Positions 53,508 to 64,000 of a DNA stretch of 64,000 nucleotides are shown in pieces; within the stretch, counting starts at the first letter, position 1, and each line of letters opens with the position of its first letter. Below the pieces are notes generated by a model, which was not told the DNA's origin, did no database searches, and worked only from the letters and a program-made list of their open reading frames with translations. The translations under genes and the position numbers were made by a program. The DNA comes from Chlorops oryzae. Lineage: Eukaryota; Arthropoda; Insecta; Diptera; Chloropidae. The stretch lies in assembly GCA_020466095.1 (NCBI GenBank), contig CM035807.1, forward strand, positions 109,328,906-109,392,905, given 5' to 3'.

Positions 53508-54887
53508 GCGAGCAAAAGAAACTATAGATTTGCTGTGGAGCTGTAATTTACAGAAATTATAGGATTAGCGGATTATAGTACAAATTGATGACATTGCAAC
53601 GAAATATTGGACTTGGTATTCCTACGGTAGCTATAATTTACTGGACTGTTAGGTATTCATTTGTATGTTGCACTGAAGGTAGCTAGGATAAACGGAATTA
53701 AAAAATATGTATGTAAGAAAAGCGAACCAAATTCACTGGGAATGTTGTTCAATATGACGTTGATATTTAATACACAAGGGTCAAGTAAGTACAATCCAAG
53801 TGGAAAAACCAAGAGGATCCTGCTGCCTATCAGTGAATTCTGCAAAGTAAGAGCCAATTTCAAGAGGAGCGAGCCCAGGGGCTATTCAGCATCAAGTAGT
53901 GAAATTAATATTTGAAATAGAATATTGATTTTGGTTCATGATGGTTGAATCAGATTGCTCGATCTTTTGTTCGCACTTTGTATGGGATTAGATGTAAGGT
54001 ACCCAATTCCCCGACCTTGTAATTTTTCTCTATTTTTCGAGTTGATAGATAATTGTGTCCACTGCGCAAAGATATCTTGTCCGGTCACTTACTGTCGTCA
54101 CATTATTATTCCCTATACCACTTCTAATTAGATGGCTCGTTCAAGCGCAACGAATGTTGAAATGTTTTAAATAGTTTCCAATTAAATAACCTAATCAGAG
54201 CTTGTAACCGGAACCGAAACCGAAACCTTGACCGTAGCCGTTTTAACCGATTTATTTGCCTAAACAAAACAGAACCGAAGATGGTATTTTGTTTAATACG
54301 AAACCGAAACCCAAATCAAAACCAAAAGAATTTAAAAACCGAAACATAACCCGAACGACATTAGAACAGAAGAACTGTCCCATTGAGTATTCAGACATGA
54401 AGGAAATCGAAGAAACTCTTTCGGAAGCGGGTCTTCATTTATTTATTTCAATTTATTTATTTGGACGAGCCGCAAACGACGCACAAACAATTCGAATGTG
54501 TGATATGTGTGACTTTATAAAGTTTTGATTAATCTTTCTTAGTAAGTATGAGTCTAGTCTGAGATGCTTGCGAAATATTTTGATTGGAATTTCCCGACAT
54601 ATAAAAATATACAATGTTCTCTAAAAATTAATGCAAATATTAGCTAAAATAAAACAGACACCGCGCGCACGTGTTTAAGGCTATAAATTTTCGAAAGCCG
54701 GCTGTTTGCCTGTTGCATGGGCTTCTATAAAAATCTTTTGAATCAATTGGTTAATTAGACTTTTTACCAAAATTTTCCAATAAAAGCTGAATAAATATTC
54801 AACTTGAATACCACTATAGGACTTTCTTAAGCCTGGTATATCGCTGATGTATCGTTAAAATGATGACTGGAGCTTTTTGCACGGACA
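53508..54887. other. intergenic part of duplication unit 1
   Basis: Contains 3' flanking DNA of gene A and, near 54200-54370, a low-complexity tract of GAAACC/AACCGAAA words. An open frame at 54256-54528 is a translation of that tract and not a gene. It corresponds to 57987-60280 in unit 2, minus the mariner. Confidence 0.5.
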
Positions 54888-55023
54888 TACTATGAAATTT
54901 GAGGTACCCACAACTGTTACCGGCCAGAAACCCTCGATTACCGGTGGTCTTCTCAATGGGGAATACACTGCCGAATCAGTTAACTTCTATTGGGGGTCTT
55001 AAATATAGACCTGGATCTGAACA
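54888..55023 (+). pseudogene. carbonic anhydrase exon 3 relic, unit 1
   Basis: A 135-bp piece matches exon 3 (TVTGQKPSITGGLLNGEYTA) but has NFYWG in place of the zinc-ligand motif and stops straight after. It is bordered by unrelated DNA. An earlier member of the cluster was deleted before the last duplication. Confidence 0.8.
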
Positions 55024-56012
55024 AGCCTAATCTGGGCAATAATTGACCAGAGCAACAGCGACTGCAAAATCGCTTCGGCAAACTCGAACTTGATAGATAT
55101 CTCTTAACGGGATAAGTGATCTTTCGAATGTATCCAAACAGTGGATACTAGGTCAAAGGGACATTAAAGTTAGCTGCGGGTCGGACAATCTAGACAAAAA
55201 TGACACACCGCCTCCCTAAAAATTCAAATCTTTCTCGTGAAATTACACTGACTTCAGTGAAAGTAATTAACTTAATAAGATACTCTCAAGGGATCGATTA
55301 AAACACCCTGGTAGGTCCACCAAAACAAACGAAATCCATACTCAGCGGCCGCGGACTTTCATAGAAGAACAGGACTGATGCGACCAATTATTTGAATTTG
55401 GATGAAAGTGAAAATTCGGCTATCCTTTCCTTTCTCGAGCAGCTGAAAAATGGAGATATATCTTCTCCTCAAGAACAGATCCAGTTGGATGTGTTATACC
55501 GACAGTAGCTTCGGCAATAGTGCATATGGTCCATATTGGATAATAGAGCATTTATGAGGGGAACTTTGTTCGTCACAAAGCCGACGCCAAATGAATTCAT
55601 CCAAGCGTTGAAATTGTCGGGTTTGGTAATATTGAGGAATGTGTGATAGGTTTGAAATTATTTTGAAAGCTTGTCGCTGAAATTTAACTCAAAGAGGGTT
55701 TAACCAAATGAAGAATCTAAAAACTGAAGTTCAGGCGGATTGATCGGCGTTCCAATGATCTCTTTACGCTTTCGTCCCCCCATACATTGACTCAATTTAT
55801 TCTTGTATCTGTAATCTTGGACAATCCTAAGACTTTTTGGATAAATATAGGCTCAGTTATACTAATATCCAGGTGAAATTTACGTTAGATTTCAACGAAC
55901 GAAACATAAATTTAGTATGGAAGATCTTTTGTCGCATCGTTAAATTTCAATTCTTGACTGATAGTGAAACATTTGTGAAGATTTTTGTCTACATATCATA
56001 GGTATATGTAAT
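55024..56012. other. intergenic part of unit 1
   Basis: No intact gene. Near 55375-55510 a ~45-codon frame (TNYLNLDESENSAILSFLEQ) followed by a stop looks like a fragment of some protein I do not recognise; it is repeated in unit 2 at about 60803-60940. Confidence 0.4.
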
Positions 56013-56013
56013 A

Positions 56014-56243
56014 TTCAGGGGTGTCACAAAATCCGATATCTGTCGGAATTGGAATTAAAACCGATCGAAATTTCATACAGAATTTAAAAACTTTGTTTTT
56101 TTTTGGGTTTTGAATCGGAACTATTATCGGTTCTTAATTGCACAGAACCATTTTATCCGGCTATCTATGAAATATATATGAAAAATTCACTCGACTAAAA
56201 TTCCAATTCCGACAACAATCGGATTCTGTGACACCCCCCCTGA
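56014..56243. mobile_element. hAT-like MITE in unit 1
   Basis: The inverted ends CAGGGGTGTCACAAAATCCG and (reverse complement) CAGGGGGGGTGTCACAGAAT continue into GTCGGAATTGGAATT on both arms. The second unit has the same element at about 61459-61674, so it predates the duplication. Confidence 0.6.
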
Positions 56244-56398
56244 ATAATTAAAATATGAGGTCTACGTGTTAGGATCGTTGTTGTTTCAGCTGCTTTTATC
56301 TAATCCACTTGTTTTAAGCGGGAATAGGTAGTAAAAAATGTATCCCGCTGAAGAACATATTCTTAAGTTAATTTAAATTTACGTAGGTACAGTCAAGA

Positions 56399-56660
56399 GT
56401 AACTAACCCACTACACTAAAAAAAAAAATAAAATGTAATGCCAACAATTTTATACTTTGTCCGAACAATTTTGTTGGTCAAATCGTTCCCAATAATTTAA
56501 ATTTTTCCAAAAAAAAAATGGAAGTTCTTAAAACAACAACAAAAGTTCTTCGCATGATCACAGAAATTGTTAGTCTGAAAATTAATTCTTGATGCAAACA
56601 TTTTTTGAATAACATTGTCTCAAAAATGTTAAGTACTTGAGAACCTTTTTTGAGTGTAGG
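56399..56660. repeat. possible degenerate TIR repeat in unit 1
   Basis: Bounded by CTACACTAAAAAAAAAAA on the left and the inverse-like TTTTTTGAGTGTAG on the right, with CAACAATTTT and AAAGTTCTT words within. It lies 170 bp before the gene B promoter and is repeated in unit 2 (about 61847-62090). Confidence 0.4.
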
Positions 56661-56827
56661 ATCTCGCTAAAATCTTGTGCGTCAGAAAACATAGTGGGCG
56701 GAGCCATCCAGTCTATGCTTTGTGGAATATTGTTTGGAGAATATTGATATTTCCGATGTATGGGAATGTGTGGATTAAATACCATTGAAATTTATCTGAC
56801 ATCGACCGACATTGATCGGTAAAAAAG

Positions 56828-56834
56828 TATAAAA
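56828..56834 (+). promoter_or_regulatory. TATA box of carbonic anhydrase gene B
   Basis: TATAAAA lies 71 bp before the ATG. The whole 5' region is nearly identical to that of gene C, not gene A. Confidence 0.75.
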
Positions 56835-56898
56835 GCTGTGAAGAATGAAAGCCTCAATAGTAGTTCAGCTTCAACTTCATCTTTCAACTTCAGTCACA

Positions 56899-57986
56899 AT
56901 GAGAGTCGCGGTTTTTCTCCTTTGCATTTTGCCATTGGTTGCAGGTGAGTAGTTAAGAAAAAGAAAGACATTGAAAACACATTAATTTAATTTGTATTCG
57001 TGAAGCTATCAGCTATGAGGACACCAATTCCTGGGCCAAGGAGTATCCAACCTGCGGTGGCTCTAGGCAATCCCCAATTTCAATCAATACCAAACAGGTC
57101 ACTTGAAATCATGAAATCCATTACAAATTTCTAATGCTAATTGGAGTGCATATTTCTTCCACGTTTTCCAGGCAGTGAAAGCCGATTTGCCAGCCCTCAA
57201 GTTCAAAAACTATAATGAGAATTTCAGCGCTAATCTGACCATTAAAAACAACGGATATACTATGGAATTTGATGTACCCACAACTGTTACCGGCCAGAAA
57301 CCCTCGATTACCGGTGGTCTTCTCAATGGAGAATACACTGCCGAATCAGTTCAATTCCATTGGGGTCTTAAATATAAACCTGGATCTGAACACGAACTAA
57401 ATGGCCGACGTTATCCTTTAGAAATGCACATTGTACACAAAAACTCCAAATACTCCACCGTGGAGGAAGCACGTGAATACGAAGATGGTCTAGCATTGGT
57501 CGGTGTATTTTTTGAAGACAGCTATCAGACAAAAATTGAGGTCCCCGGTGCAATGTACATATTAGGCTCCACGGAAACAATCCAAAAAGCTGGCTCTACA
57601 ACAGAGACGATGGATGATATAACTTTGGGCTCTCTATTGGGTAGTGTTAACGGTAAACCCTATATAACCGGTGAGGAGTTCTACACATACCAGGGATCCC
57701 TTACAACCCCACCGTGCTCGGAATCTGTAACATGGATTTTGTTCCCACGGCCTGTACCAGTAACAATTTACCGAGTAAGTCTTTGCACATGGAGTATTCA
57801 AGAATTTCAACTCAAAACTATAATCTCTTCTCTCTTCTCTCTCTCTCTCTCTCTCTCTCTTTCCTTGTCCTTTTGCAGCTCAATGGTTTCTATAAACTTA
57901 AAGATACGAATGGACAAAGTCTGGTAAATAACTTCCGTCCACTCCAACCTATCGGAGATCGTCAAGTTTACCACAGAACTGCTTAA
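56899..57986 (+). CDS. alpha-carbonic anhydrase-like protein B (hybrid gene)
   Basis: Exons 56899-56944, 57006-57097, 57172-57774 and 57879-57986 give 282 residues. MRVAVFLLCILPLVA is a signal peptide. Exon 2 supplies SYEDTNSWAKEYPTCGGSRQ, with the Trp and first Cys of the secreted-type disulfide; the partner Cys is in SLTTPPCSE. NLT in the core is a glycosylation sequon. The zinc site reads VQFHWG and LEMHIVH: the first His (94 in human CA II numbering) is Gln, and the shuttle His64 is Tyr (NNGYTMEF). The gate Glu (GSEHE) and Thr (LTTPP) are kept. CA-related proteins with a lost zinc His are catalytically inactive, so little or no CO2 hydration is expected. Exons 1-2 and promoter match gene C, exons 3-4 match gene A. 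Intron 3 has an expanded (CT)n tract. Confidence 0.88.
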
Positions 57987-58056
57987 GCGAGTAAAAGAAA
58001 ATATAGATTTGCTGTGGAGCTGTAATTTACAGAATTTATAGGATTAGCGGATTATA

Positions 58057-58999
58057 ACGGGTGATTCATATAGATCCGTTTTTTTTTTTTCAAAATGCAA
58101 TAAAAAACACAGAATCCAATGTAATGATCAAAACTTTATTTTTATCTGAAAGAACAATTTATGGCAATTATTTTTTAAAGATTATCTCTCGCAAATGTTG
58201 GCCACAGCTATTTTTCAAGTGCTCCATTCGATGGTTCCAATTTTCAATCACATTTTCGAGCATAGCCACCGGAATCTCGCCAATAACTCGAGTAATGTTT
58301 GCTTCTAAAGCTTCAATTGACGCTGGTTTATCCGCAAACACTTTTGCCTTCACGTATCCCCAAAGAAAAAAGTCTAGTGGTGTGAGATCACACGATCTAG
58401 GCGGCCAATTAACGGGTCCGAAACGTGAAATTAATTGCTCACCAAAGTGATCTTTCAACAAGTCCATTGTTTCACGCGCTGTATGGGCAGTAGCGCCGTC
58501 TTGTTGAAACCAAATGTCGCCGACATCACGGGCTTGAAGTTCGGGTAGAAAAAAGTCACTTATCATGGCGCGGTAGCGGGCACCATTGACGGTTACGGCT
58601 CGATTGGCTTCATTTTTGAAAAAATACGGACCGATGATTCCACCGGCCCATAAAGCGCACCAAACAGTTGTTTTCTCTGGATGCAACGGTAGCTGCACAT
58701 TCAATAAAGTGAATTGGGTTTCGAATTTCGTAATGGTATCGCGAATTACGGATTCGGACGGTCGATTGTGTTGACCATATTTAGCCCGAAGTGCACGAAA
58801 AACTTTCTTCGCAGAACGCTGATTTTCGTAATACATACAGCTGTACAATTTCCAAACGCTCTTCAGGTGTACGACTTGCCATGATGATTTGCCAAACAAT
58901 ACTGAATAAAAATGACATATGACTTTGACAGATATCACGCGTGATCTGTCTGAAATCCCTATTAAAAAAAAAAAAAACGCCTCTATATGAATCACCCTT
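58057..58999 (-). mobile_element. rosa-type (DD41D) mariner, 943 bp
   Basis: Inverted ends ACGGGTGATTCATATAGA and (reverse complement) AAGGGTGATTCATATAGA with a TA duplication at 58055-58056 and 59000-59001. The corresponding site in unit 1 (ATTATAGTACAAATT at about 53573-53587) is empty with a single TA, which fixes the boundaries exactly. Confidence 0.9.
58168..58882 (-). pseudogene. rosa (DD41D) mariner transposase, deleted and frameshifted
   Basis: The start is ATG at 58882 (MASRTPEERLEIVQLY). A GTAT duplication then shifts the frame, and the next frame continues YENQRSAKKVFRALRAKYGQ. After KFETQFTLLNVQ the sequence jumps to LHPEKTTVWCALWAGG, so an internal deletion has removed the middle, including the first catalytic Asp. 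The second Asp (IWFQQDGATAHT) and the third (LTPLDFFLWGYVK) are present with 41 residues between them, which defines DD41D/rosa elements, first known from Ceratitis rosa. The copy cannot make active transposase. Confidence 0.85.
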
Positions 59000-60280
59000 T
59001 AGTACAAATTGATGACATTGCAACGAAATATTGGACTTGGATCGCGTTATTTGGTATTCCTACGGTAGCTTAGGATAAACGGAATTAAAAAATATGTATG
59101 CAAGAAAAGCGAACCAAATTCACTGGGAATGATTGTGCTTTCAATATGACGTTGATATTTAATACAAAAGTGTCAAGTAAGTACAATCCAAGTGGAAAAA
59201 CCAAGAGGATCCTGCTGCCTATCAGTGAATTCTGCAAAGTAAGAGCCAATTTCAAGAGGAGCGAGCCCAGGGGCTATTCAGCATCAAGTAGTGAAATTAA
59301 TATTTGAAATAGAATATTGATTTTGGTTCATGATGGTTGAATCAGATTGCTCGATCTTTTGTTCGCACTTTGTATGGGATTAGATGTAAGGTACCCAATT
59401 CCCCGACCTTGTAATTTTTCTCTATTTTTCGAGTTGATAGATAATTGTGTCCACTGCGCAAAGATATCTTGTCCGGTCACTTACTGTCGTCACATTATTA
59501 TTCCCTATACCACTTCTAATTAGATGGCTCGTTCAAGCGCAACGAATGTTGAAATGTTTTAAATAGTTTCCAATTAAATAACCTAATCAGAGCTTGTAAC
59601 CGGAACCGAAACCGAAACCTTGACCGTAGCCGTTTTAACCGATTTATTTGCCTAAACAAAACAGAACCGAAGATGGTATTTTGTTTAATACGAAACCGAA
59701 ACCCAAATCAAAACCAAAAGAATTTAAAAACCGAAACCATAACCCGAACGACATTAGAACAGAAGAACTGTCCCATTGAGTATTCAGACATGAAGGAAAT
59801 CGAAGAAACTCTTTCGGAAGCGGGTCTTCATTTATTTAATTCAATTTATTTATTTGGACGAGCCGCAAACGACGCACAAACAAATCGAATGTGTGATATG
59901 TGTGACTTTATAAAGTTTTGATAAATCTTTCTTAATATGGATCAGTCTAGTCTGAGATGCTTGCGAAATATTTTGATTGGAATTTCCCGATATATAAAAA
60001 TATACAATGTTCTCTACAAATTAATGCAAATATTAGCTAAAATAAAACAGACACCGCGCGCACGTGTTTAAGGCTATAAATTTTCGAAAGCCGGCTGTTT
60101 GCCTGTTGCATGGGCTTCTATAAAAATCTTTTGAATCAATTGGTTAATTAGACTTTTTACCAAAATTTTCCAATAAAAGCTGAATAAATATTCAACTTGA
60201 ATACCACTATAGGACTTTCTTAAGCCTGGTATATCGCTGATGTATCGTTAAAATGATGACTGGAGCTTTTTGCACGGACA

Positions 60281-60416
60281 TACTATGAAATTTGAGGTAC
60301 CCACAACTGTTACCGGCCAGAAACCCTCGATTACCGGTGGTCTTCTCAATGGGGAATACACTGCCGAATCAGTTCACTTCTATTGGGGGTCTTAAATATA
60401 GACCTGGATCTGAACA
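60281..60416 (+). pseudogene. carbonic anhydrase exon 3 relic, unit 2
   Basis: The duplicate of the relic at 54888-55023. Here the zinc motif reads VHFYWG, so the first His is present and the second is Tyr, followed by a frame break and stops. Confidence 0.8.
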
Positions 60417-62261
60417 AGCCTAATCTGGGCAATAATTGACCAGAGCAACAGCGACTGCAAAATCGCTTCGGCAAACTCGAACTTGATAGATATCCCTTAA
60501 CGGGATAAGTGATCTTTCGAATGTATCCAAACAGTGGATACTAGGTCAAAGGGACATTAAAGTTAGCTGCGGGTCGGACAATCTAGACAAAATTGACACA
60601 CCGCCTCCCTGAAAAATTCAAATCTTTCTCGTGAAATTACACTGACTTCAGTGAAAGTAATTAACTTAATAAGATACTCTCAAGGGATCGATTAAAACAC
60701 CCTGGTAGGTCCATCAAAACAAACGAAATCCATACTCAACGGCCGCGGACTTTCATAGAAGAAATAATGAACAGTTCTACGGTTCACCCTCAGAGAAGCC
60801 ACCAGGACTGATGCGACCAATTATTTGAATTTGGATGAAAGTGAAAATTCGGCTATCCTTTCCTTTCTCGAGCAGCTGAAAAATGGAGATATATCTTCTC
60901 CTCAAGAACAGATCCAGTTGGATGTGTTATACCGACAGTAGCTTCGGCAATAGTGCATATGGTCCATATTGGATAATAGAGCATTTATGAGGGGAACTAA
61001 GCGTTTTTTCTTCGTCATAAAGCCGACGCCGATAATTAATCCAAGCAGTGAAATTGTCGGGTTTGGCAATATTGGGAAAAGTGGGATAGGTTTGAAATTA
61101 TTTTGAAGGCTTGTCGCTGAAATTTAACTCAGAGAGGATTTAACTAAATGAAGAATCTAAAAACTGAAGTTCCGGCGGTTTGATCGGCGTTCCAATGATC
61201 TCTTTACGCTTTCGTCCCCCCATACATTGACTCAATTTATTCTTGTATCTGTAATCTTGGACAATCCTCAGACTTTTTTGGATAAATATAGGCTCAGTTA
61301 TGCTAATATCCAGGTGAAATTTACGTTAGATTTCAACGAACGAAACATAAATTTAGTATGGAAGATCTTTTGTCGCATCGTTAAATTTCAATTCTTGACT
61401 GATAGTGAAACATTTGTGAAGATTTTTGTCTACATATCATAGGTATATGTAATATTCAGGGGTGTCACAAAATCCGATATCTGTCGGAATTGGAATTAAA
61501 ACCGATCAAAATTTCATACAGAATTTAAAAATTTTGTTTTTTTTTTGGGTTTTGAATCGGAACTATTATCGGTTCTTAATTGCTATTTTATCCGGCTATC
61601 TATGAAATATATATGAAAATTCACTCGACTAAAATTCCAATTCCGACAACTATCGGATTCTGTGACACCCCTGAATAATAATTAAAATATGAGGTCTACG
61701 TGTTAGGATCGTTGTTGATTCAGCTGCTTTTATCTAATCCACTTGTTTTAAGCGGGAATAGGTAGTAAAAAATGTATCCCGCTGAAGAACATATTCTTAA
61801 GTTAATTTAAATTTACGTAGGTACAGTCAAGAGTAACTAACCCACTACACTAAAAAAAAAAATAAAATGTAATGCCAACAATTTTATACTTTGTCCGAAC
61901 AATTTTGTTGGTCAAATCGTTCCCAACAATTTAAATTTTTCTAAAAAAATGGAAGTTCTTTAAACAACAACAAAAGTTCTTCGCATGACCACAGAAATTG
62001 TTAGTCTGAATATTAATTCTTGATGCAAAAATTTTTTGAATAACATTTTCTCAAAAATTTAAAGTTCTTGAGAACCTTTTTTGAGTGTAGGATCTCGTTA
62101 AAATCTTGTGCGTCAGAAAACATAGTGGGCGGAGCCATCCAGTCTATGTTTTGTGGAATATTGTTTGGAAATTATTGATATTTCCGATGTATGGGAATGT
62201 GTGGATTAAATACCATTGAAATTTTTCTGACATCGACCGACATTATTGATCGGTAAAAAAG
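60417..62261. other. intergenic part of unit 2
   Basis: Matches 55024-56827. It holds the second copies of the hAT-like MITE (about 61459-61674), the unrecognised protein fragment and the A-rich TIR repeat. The 61227-61442 open frame is not conserved in unit 1 at the start and I do not consider it a gene. Confidence 0.5.
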
Positions 62262-62268
62262 TATAAAA
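62262..62268 (+). promoter_or_regulatory. TATA box of carbonic anhydrase gene C
   Basis: TATAAAA lies 71 bp before the ATG, with the same downstream sequence (TCAATAGTAGTTCAACTTC) as gene B. Confidence 0.75.
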
Positions 62269-62332
62269 GCTGTGAAGAATGAAAGCCTCAATAGTAGTTC
62301 AACTTCAACTTCATCTTTCAACTTCAGTCACA

Positions 62333-63383
62333 ATGAGAGTCGCGGTTTTTCTCCTTTGCATTTTGCCATTGGTTGCAGGTGAGTAGTTAAGAAAAAGAAA
62401 GACATTGAAAACACATTAATTTAATTTGTATTCGTGAAGCTATCAGCTATGAGGACACCGATTCCTGGGCGAAGGAGTATCCAACCTGCGGTGGCTCTAG
62501 GCAATCCCCAATTTCAATTAATACCCAACAGGTTAATTTATATCAAAATACCAATCCTAAAATGCTTCCTAAAAGACATGTTATTTCTTCCACGTTTTCC
62601 AGGCAGTGAAAGCCGATATGCCAGCATTGAAATTCAAAAATTATGATGAGGCTTTCATCACTCCACTGACTCTCTCAAATAATGGACATAGTATTGAGTT
62701 CGCAGTGCCCGAAACTGTTTCGGGCGCGAAACCATCCATTAGCGGTGGTCTTCTCAATGGGGAATACACTGCCGAAGCAGTTCACTTCCATTGGGGCTCT
62801 TTGTTTCAACATGGATCTGAACACGAACTAAATGGCCACCGTTATCCTTTAGAAATGCATATTGTACACAAAAACTCCAAATACGCCACCGTGGAGGAAG
62901 CACTTGAATACGAAGATGGTCTGGCAGTCGTCGGCGTACTATATCAATTCAGACTTGCTTCCAGTGTAAAGGTTCCCGGTTTAGAATCCGTTGTGAATAC
63001 CTTGGGAAAAATCCAAGACTACACTTCGGCAGCACTAAGCGGTGGTGGTCTCACTTTGGGATCTCTATTGGGTAATATTAACGGTAAACCCTATATAACC
63101 GGTGAAGAGTTCTTAACATATCAAGGATCCCTCACAACGCCACCATGCTCAGAAGCTGTAACATGGCATCTTTTCGAACAGATTCTACCAGTGTCACCAT
63201 TCCAAGTAAGCCTAAGTCTATTCAAGAATTTTTGACTGAAAGTTATAAATTTCTTCTCTGTCTGTACTTTTAAAGTTGTTTGCATTCGGGAAAATTAAAG
63301 ATTCGCATGGACAAACTCTGGTCAACAACTATCGTAAACTCCAACCTATCGGAGATCGTCAAGTCTACCAAAGGACTGTTTAA
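62333..63383 (+). CDS. alpha-carbonic anhydrase C (secreted, complete active site)
   Basis: Exons 62333-62378, 62440-62531, 62603-63205 and 63276-63383 give 282 residues. Exons 1-2 give the signal peptide MRVAVFLLCILPLVA and SYEDTDSWAKEYPTCGG. The three zinc ligands are present (VHFHWG, LEMHIVH), as are the proton-shuttle His (NNGHSIEF), the gate residues (GSEHE, SLTTPPCSE) and the TW motif (AVTWHLF). It is therefore expected to hydrate CO2 in the secretory pathway or outside the cell, perhaps in gut or another secretory epithelium (inference). Its core differs from A and B by many residues, so it diverged before the last duplication, while its 5' half is almost identical to B. Intron 2 differs in sequence from that of A and B. 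The acceptor of exon 4 (TTTTAAAG) is weak but conserved in phase. Confidence 0.92.
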
Positions 63384-63477
63384 GCGAGCAAAAGAAAATG
63401 AAAAATTTCAAAAACAATTGTTGAAAAGTTTAAATCTGAGGCTAACTGGCTCGTTATGCGTCCCTAAAAGAGGCTGT

Positions 63478-63483
63478 AATAAA
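63478..63483 (+). terminator. AATAAA poly(A) signal of gene C
   Basis: The first AATAAA after the stop codon, about 95 bp downstream. Confidence 0.6.
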
Positions 63484-64000
63484 CTTTTAAAAACTGCTAT
63501 AAAGTCCTGTGATTATATTTCAACGAATTTGTTAATAAAGATGAAGATTTTGCGTACGATTGTGCATTCAATATACACTGGATACTCTTAGTTTATTCTC
63601 AGGGCTAGAAAAAATATTTATTTTGACCCCTAAAAGTATGCACGTAAAAGCTTAGGAAAAAATATATGAATTTATAGGCACTTAACTTTGACTGTCCAAT
63701 TGATTGAAGTTCTTATGAATGTATCGGTAAAAGCTGCTTGGACCCCAGCAGATAATTGGATCATCCAAAGAGTAATCTTAGATCGCTCATTTGCGAGTAA
63801 TGGATTACTAGAGAATGCTCATATTTCATATATTTTTTAACATAGGATGTCCCGGCGGAGGAGTAAAACTTTTGACCTCGGAAGGAAGATCAAGTGGTGT
63901 ATTCTTTTCTAATTCAAGAAAGAGCATAAGCGGAGTAATATATTGCTCGCTTCTTAGTCCAAATGGATGAATAAGTCATTACTCTTCTTTTGCTCGGTTA
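63484..64000. other. downstream flank of gene C
   Basis: No gene recognised up to the window end. The cluster may continue beyond it. Confidence 0.4.

Larger units (their letters stand above)
52635..57097 (+). repeat. tandem duplication unit 1 (4463 bp)
   Basis: Runs from intron 2 of gene A to the end of exon 2 of gene B. Unit 2 (57098-62531) repeats it with very high identity. The breakpoints fall at the same exon 2/intron 2 junction (AAACAG|GTCACTTG), where the paralogous exon 2 copies are alike, so unequal crossing-over is the natural cause. Confidence 0.8.
57098..62531 (+). repeat. tandem duplication unit 2 (5434 bp)
   Basis: Second copy of the unit at 52635-57097. It is longer mostly because of a 943-bp rosa mariner, plus smaller indels including about 40 bp near 60765-60803 that unit 1 lacks. 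It ends at the exon 2/intron 2 border of gene C. Confidence 0.8.

Noticed and set aside
54256..54528. 90-codon Lys/Asn-rich frame in both duplication units
   Set aside because: It is a translation of a GAAACC-rich low-complexity tract; the frame differs between units by an indel.

Overview
The window looks like an unfinished scaffold from a higher fly (Diptera, probably an acalyptrate such as a tephritid fruit fly). The reasons are AT-rich DNA with spliced genes and short introns, INE-1/DINE-1-like repeats, a rosa-type (DD41D) mariner, a D34D mariner, and genes whose proteins match insect families. The species cannot be fixed from sequence alone. There is a 100-N gap at 5803-5902, and several repeat copies differ mainly by small indels, which suggests unpolished long-read assembly.

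Layout. 1-5.8 kb: gene-poor DNA with tRNA-like relics and a short retro-insertion. 5.9-12.3 kb: arrays of an 11-bp minisatellite separated by a conserved ~200-bp block that carries a TATA/initiator/DPE-like core promoter pointing into the arrays. This region is invaded by a Transib-like element (7465-9237) and a 250-bp TIR element. 12.3-21.7 kb: no recognised host gene; a non-LTR retrotransposon 3' end (RNase H) and many nested TIR elements. 21.7-24.6 kb: a PI-PLC X domain protein gene (+). 25-28 kb: hAT-like, foldback and Harbinger-like elements. 28.4-37.5 kb: a six-exon SLC7 amino-acid transporter light chain (-), with an unrecognised low-complexity gene and several MITEs in its introns. 38.4-39.6 kb: a nearly intact mariner with one frameshift. 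41.8-42.0 kb: a mariner N-terminal fragment. 42.7-45.2 kb: a BTB/C2H2 zinc-finger gene preceded by a corrupted partial copy. 45.5-46.3 kb: OSTC, an oligosaccharyltransferase subunit (-). 47.8-48.8 kb: a CIB-type EF-hand protein (+). 49.8-63.4 kb: a cluster of secreted alpha-carbonic anhydrase genes.

The carbonic anhydrase cluster is the most informative gene region. Genes A (52423-53507), B (56899-57986) and C (62333-63383) have the same four-exon plan and a TATA box 71 bp before each ATG. A 4.46-kb tandem duplication has its breakpoints at the exon 2/intron 2 junction. Gene B is therefore a hybrid: promoter, signal peptide and exon 2 from the C lineage, exons 3-4 from the A lineage. A is broken in exon 2. 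A and B have Gln instead of the first zinc-binding His, whereas C keeps all three ligands. A rosa mariner inserted in the second unit after the duplication, and the first unit preserves its empty site.

The best candidate for something undescribed is the 11-bp minisatellite. Because 11 is not a multiple of 3, all three frames of the minus strand encode the same 11-residue peptide period without stops, and promoter-like spacers face into the arrays. Whether it is transcribed or translated cannot be decided here.
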